From Streptomyces rimosus (GTDB taxonomy: Bacteria; Actinomycetota; Actinomycetes; Streptomycetales; Streptomycetaceae), in NCBI RefSeq assembly GCF_008704655.1, contig NZ_CP023688.1:8058501-8122500 (forward strand): a stretch of DNA of 64,000 nucleotides. The letters are read 5' to 3'. Shown piece after piece: positions 60,947 through 64,000 of the stretch. The position numbers and the translations under genes are program-made. The number at the start of each line of letters is the position of its first letter. Positions within the stretch are counted from its first letter, which is position 1. The notes under the pieces were generated by a model. It saw only the letters and a list, made by a program, of their open reading frames with translations. It ran no database searches and was not told the DNA's origin.

Positions 60947-61873
60947 ATGGCAGCACCGTCCCGACACACCACACCCGCCGACCCGAGCGGCCCCGCCGCC
61001 GCGCGCCGCATGCTGCGCCGTGAAGTCCCCAGCACCGCCGCCGTCCTGGCGGACGCGCAGGACTTCGCGGCCATGCGCCGCTACCGCACCTTCCCGTTCG
61101 ACGACCACACCGCCTACCTCCAGCAGATGGAGACCCTGCTGCGCTCCCTGACCGCCCAGGGCATCCACACCACCGTCACCCTCTTCGACCCGGTCGCGTA
61201 CGAAACGTTCTGCACCGACGCCGACCTGGACCCCGACCGCCCCGACAGCCGCTCCCGGTACACGGCCGAACTGGCCTGCACGGGCGCCACCGTGCCGTAT
61301 CGCGGCGAAACCCTGACCCGTCTGCTGCCCCTGCTCATCGACGAGGCGGAGCGCCAGGCGACCTGGGAGCGCGCCACCGGCCTCCTGGCCCGCACCGGCG
61401 CCTGCGCCGACTGCGGCGAGGACCTGGCCCGCGCCGCCTTCGCCCGCGCCTCCCGCGCGGTCACCTCGCTGCTGGACACGCTCGGCGACGGCACCCACCA
61501 CTTGGTGTGCAGTGTCCCCGCGAGCGGCGCCCCGCTCCTCGCCGTCCTGCACGCCGCCTCCGACGACGACGGACGGCTGGAGCTGTCCGAGGCCGCGACA
61601 CTGCTCTTCTGCACGGTCCTCGCCGTGGGCGTCGCCCTGCGCAGTCCCGGCGGCATCGTGTCGCGCACGAGCAGGACCGACGACCGCGACGCGGTCCGCG
61701 GCTGGATCCTGCGCGACGCCTGGCTGCACCCGCTCACCGCCGCCGAGGTCTTCACGGCCTACTGCACCGACGCCGACTCCGGCGAACCGGTCCCGCCCGA
61801 GCACGGCGTCGACTACCACGCGGGGCTCACCCTGCCCGACCCACCACCGACAGAAGGCCACGACCACCGGTGA
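60947..61873 (+). CDS. Conserved hypothetical protein of Streptomyces
   Basis: A 308-aa protein starting at ATG 60947 after GGGGGAG. It has a helix-rich N-terminus (AARRMLRREVPSTAAVLADA), an alpha/beta middle (TTVTLFDPVAYETFCTDADL), a CADCGED cysteine pair near residue 155 and acidic stretches. There is no signal peptide or membrane segment. It has no evident catalytic motif. It is convergent with ptsI, separated by a strong hairpin. Confidence 0.7.
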   Translation: MAAPSRHTTPADPSGPAAARRMLRREVPSTAAVLADAQDFAAMRRYRTFPFDDHTAYLQQMETLLRSLTAQGIHTTVTLFDPVAYETFCTDADLDPDRPDSRSRYTAELACTGATVPYRGETLTRLLPLLIDEAERQATWERATGLLARTGACADCGEDLARAAFARASRAVTSLLDTLGDGTHHLVCSVPASGAPLLAVLHAASDDDGRLELSEAATLLFCTVLAVGVALRSPGGIVSRTSRTDDRDAVRGWILRDAWLHPLTAAEVFTAYCTDADSGEPVPPEHGVDYHAGLTLPDPPPTEGHDHR

Positions 61874-61924
61874 CGGCAGCCGCGGGGGAGGGGCGGCCGG
61901 TTCCCGGCACCACGCCGAAAACGC

Positions 61925-61963
61925 CGGACGGCCGCCCCGCCACAAGGGCGGGACGGCCGTCCG
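61925..61963. terminator. Terminator between the hypothetical gene and ptsI
   Basis: A 17-bp stem with one mismatch (61925-61941 with 61947-61963) stands between two converging genes and probably serves both. Confidence 0.8.
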
Positions 61964-61993
61964 TACCAGCTCAGCCGCGCGGCTGTCCGGTGA

Positions 61994-63664
61994 TCACTCT
62001 CCGGAAAGCACCGCCTGCGCGGCGGCGCGCGCGTCCTCGGCGGTGTCCGCGGCCCGCGCCGCGGCCGCCGCACGCTCGCACTGCGCCAGCGTGTGCTTGG
62101 CCAGCGTCGCGCGCACATACGGAATCGACGCGGCGCCCATGGACAGGCTCGTCACGCCCAGACCCGTCAGCACACACGCCAGCAGCGGATCGGAGGCCGC
62201 CTCGCCACAGACACCACAGCTCTTGCCCTCGGCCTTCGCGGCCTCGGCCGAGACCGCCACCAGGTCGAGCAGCGCCGGCTGCCACGGGTCCTGCAGCCGC
62301 GAGACCGCACCGACCTGACGGTCGGCGGCGAAGGTGTACTGCGCCAGGTCGTTGGTCCCCAGCGACAGGAACTCGACCTCCTGAAGGATCGACCGGGCGC
62401 GCAGCGCGGCGGACGGGATCTCCACCATCGCGCCGAACTTCGCCTGCAGCCCCGCCTCGCGGCACGCGTCGGCGAAAGCCTTCGCGTCGGTACGGTCGGC
62501 CACCATCGGGGCCATGACCTCAAGGTAGACCGGCAGTCCGGCGGCGGCCTCGGCCAGCGCGGCCAGCTGCGTACGGAGCACCTCGGGGTGGTCCAGCAGC
62601 GTCCGCAGACCGCGCACGCCCAGAGCGGGGTTCGGCTCGTCGCCCGGCGTCAGGAAGTCCAGCGGCTTGTCGGCGCCCGCGTCCAGCACGCGCACCACGA
62701 CCCGGCCCTCGGGGAAGGCCTCCAGTACCTTGCGGTACGCCTCGGCCTGCTTCTCCTGCGACGGCGCCTTCTTGCTGTCGTCGAGGAAGAGGAACTCCGT
62801 ACGGAACAGTCCGACGCCCTCGGCACCCGCCTCCACGGCCGCCGGCACGTCCGAGGGACCGCCGACGTTCGCCAGCAGCGGCACCTTGTGCCCGTCCGAG
62901 GTGGCGCCCGGACCGGTCGAGGCGGCCAGCGCGGCCTTGCGGGCCTCGGCGGCCTGCTCGAGCTCCGCGCGCTTCTCGGCGCTCGGGTTCACGAAGATCT
63001 CGCCGGTGCTGCCGTCGACGGCGACGACGGTGCCCTCGACCAGCTCACCCGCGCCCGGCAGCGCGACCACGGCCGGCACTCCCAGCGCCCGCGCGAGGAT
63101 CGCGCTGTGGCTGGTCGGGCCGCCCTCCTCGGTCACAAAACCGAGCACCAGCGTCGGGTCCAGCAGCGCCGTGTCGGCGGGCGCCAGGTCCCGCGCGATG
63201 AGCACATACGGCTCGTCGCTGTCCGGCACGCCCGGCATCGGCACGCCCAGCAGGCGCGCGACGATGCGGTTGCGCACGTCGTCGAGGTCGGCGACCCGCC
63301 CGGCCAGGTACTCACCGGCACCCGCCAGCAGCGCCCGGTAGGCGGCGAACGCGTCGTACACACCGCGCTCGGCGGTGCTGCCCACGGCGATGCGCCGCTC
63401 GACGTCGGCCATCAGCTCGGGGTCCTGGGCCATCATGGCCTGGGCCTCCAGCACGGCCTGCGCCTCGCCGCCCGCCAGGTTGCCCCGCGCGATCAGATCG
63501 GCAGCCACAGCTTCCACGGCCTTGCGGGCACGCCCCTGTTCGCGCTCCGCCTCCTCCGCCGGGATCTGCTTGGCCGGCGGCTCCAGCACCGCCGTGCCCA
63601 TGTGCCGCACCTCGCCGATCGCCACACCGTGGCTCACGCCGACGCCTCGCAGCGTTGTCTCCAT
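61994..63664 (-). CDS. ptsI: PTS enzyme I (phosphoenolpyruvate-protein phosphotransferase)
   Basis: A 556-aa enzyme that transfers phosphate from PEP to HPr. The phospho-histidine site is EEGGPTSHSAILARALGVPA. The PEP-binding barrel shows GLFRTEFLFLDD, the LSLGTNDLAQYTF motif and the catalytic cysteine in SCGVCGEAASDPLL. GGAG precedes the ATG at 63664. It is downstream of crr on the same strand, with a 76-nt gap, the usual crr-ptsI order of Streptomyces. A terminator lies after it. Confidence 0.96.
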   Translation of the reverse strand: METTLRGVGVSHGVAIGEVRHMGTAVLEPPAKQIPAEEAEREQGRARKAVEAVAADLIARGNLAGGEAQAVLEAQAMMAQDPELMADVERRIAVGSTAERGVYDAFAAYRALLAGAGEYLAGRVADLDDVRNRIVARLLGVPMPGVPDSDEPYVLIARDLAPADTALLDPTLVLGFVTEEGGPTSHSAILARALGVPAVVALPGAGELVEGTVVAVDGSTGEIFVNPSAEKRAELEQAAEARKAALAASTGPGATSDGHKVPLLANVGGPSDVPAAVEAGAEGVGLFRTEFLFLDDSKKAPSQEKQAEAYRKVLEAFPEGRVVVRVLDAGADKPLDFLTPGDEPNPALGVRGLRTLLDHPEVLRTQLAALAEAAAGLPVYLEVMAPMVADRTDAKAFADACREAGLQAKFGAMVEIPSAALRARSILQEVEFLSLGTNDLAQYTFAADRQVGAVSRLQDPWQPALLDLVAVSAEAAKAEGKSCGVCGEAASDPLLACVLTGLGVTSLSMGAASIPYVRATLAKHTLAQCERAAAAARAADTAEDARAAAQAVLSGE

Positions 63665-63740
63665 TTCACCCGTCTCCGGTTGGTGCGGCGGTCTCTGCCG
63701 CCGCGGTGGTTGTCGTACGTGCCGTCAGGACGGCGGGGGC

Positions 63741-64000
63741 CTACTGCCAGCTGAAGAGCTGCTCGCCCGCCTTGACCTCGCCGTCCTCGACGACCTCGCC
63801 GAGGGAGTCGGCGGTCGCCTCCAGCGCGACGACGGGGCAGACCGGCGACTTGCCGGCCTCTTCGACGGCGGCCGGGTTCCAGCGCACGACGGCCTGGCCG
63901 CGGGTGACGGTGTCGCCCTTGTTGACGAGCAGCTCGAAGCCCTCGCCGTTGAGCTGGACGGTGTCGATACCGAGGTGCGTCAGCACGCCGTGGCCCTCGC
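63741..64000 (-). CDS. crr: PTS glucose-type EIIA (Crr), 3' part
   Basis: The window holds the C-terminal 86 codons of an EIIA-Glc-type protein; the 5' part lies beyond the edge. The stretch VLTHLGIDTVQLNGEGFELL is the region that follows the phospho-histidine HVGIDTV-type motif, and KGDTVTRGQAVVRWNPAAVE is typical of the family. In Streptomyces it feeds the sugar-specific PTS transporters, including N-acetylglucosamine. Cotranscription with ptsI is likely. Confidence 0.93.
   Translation of the reverse strand, partial: EGHGVLTHLGIDTVQLNGEGFELLVNKGDTVTRGQAVVRWNPAAVEEAGKSPVCPVVALEATADSLGEVVEDGEVKAGEQLFSWQ

Overview
The window is high-GC actinobacterial DNA and looks like a Streptomyces chromosome arm or core segment. 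It has very high GC at third codon positions, many GTG and TTG starts, ATGA/GTGA stop-start overlaps, an nsdA-type developmental regulator, a complete conservon (cvnABCD), mycothiol-dependent formaldehyde detoxification, and the ptsI/crr pair. No rRNA, tRNA or CRISPR array was seen. Coordinates come from reading the sequence; protein names come from recognising families and motifs, not from a database search.

Layout. 1-5.5 kb: start of a secreted lytic/amidase-type protein, a phosphotransferase-fold protein, nsdA, and a PAS/PP2C phosphatase. 5.8-12.1 kb: a HEAT-like protein, two overlapping GT4 glycosyltransferases, and an opposing three-gene operon (PEP mutase/isocitrate lyase-like enzyme, small secreted protein, BASS-type transporter). 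12.4-21.9 kb: a 5-oxoproline (pyroglutamate) locus with an ATP-dependent 5-oxoprolinase, pxpABC, a GntR regulator, a DUF969/DUF979 membrane pair and pyroglutamyl peptidase. A perfect 21-bp site occurs in the promoter of the pxp operon and, inverted, in the promoter of the DUF969-DUF979-pcp operon. 21.9-29.3 kb: a three-gene SMC-like cassette resembling MukFEB / Wadjet JetABC, without a recognisable nuclease subunit. 29.2-36.9 kb: a glycine-betaine-type demethylation operon (Rieske oxygenase, sarcosine oxidase, dimethylglycine dehydrogenase-like protein, S-(hydroxymethyl)mycothiol dehydrogenase), an IclR regulator and a Rieske ferredoxin.

36.9-41.0 kb: the ferredoxin reductase that should follow the ferredoxin is a pseudogene. 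It carries an in-frame TGA, a 1-base frameshift and a 2,822-bp insertion. The insertion has IS481-type terminal inverted repeats (TGTATTGACC...) and a perfect 6-bp target duplication (ACTAGC). It carries a TetR regulator and an NmrA-like oxidoreductase as passengers, plus a frameshifted IS481 transposase.

41-64 kb: a small membrane protein, the conservon, a short archaeal/eukaryal-type prolyl-tRNA synthetase, glpF-glpK, an EAL-CBS-GGDEF protein, a DUF35 plus lipid-transfer-type thiolase pair with a decayed partial duplication, a secreted VanX/VanY-like dipeptidase, an O-methyltransferase, a GH31 glucosidase, acetoacetate-CoA ligase, a conserved hypothetical protein, ptsI and the 3' part of crr.

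The strongest points are the 5-oxoproline regulon with its shared operator, the SMC-like cassette with a non-canonical Walker B motif, and the passenger-carrying IS481-type element that broke the electron-transfer arm of the betaine pathway.
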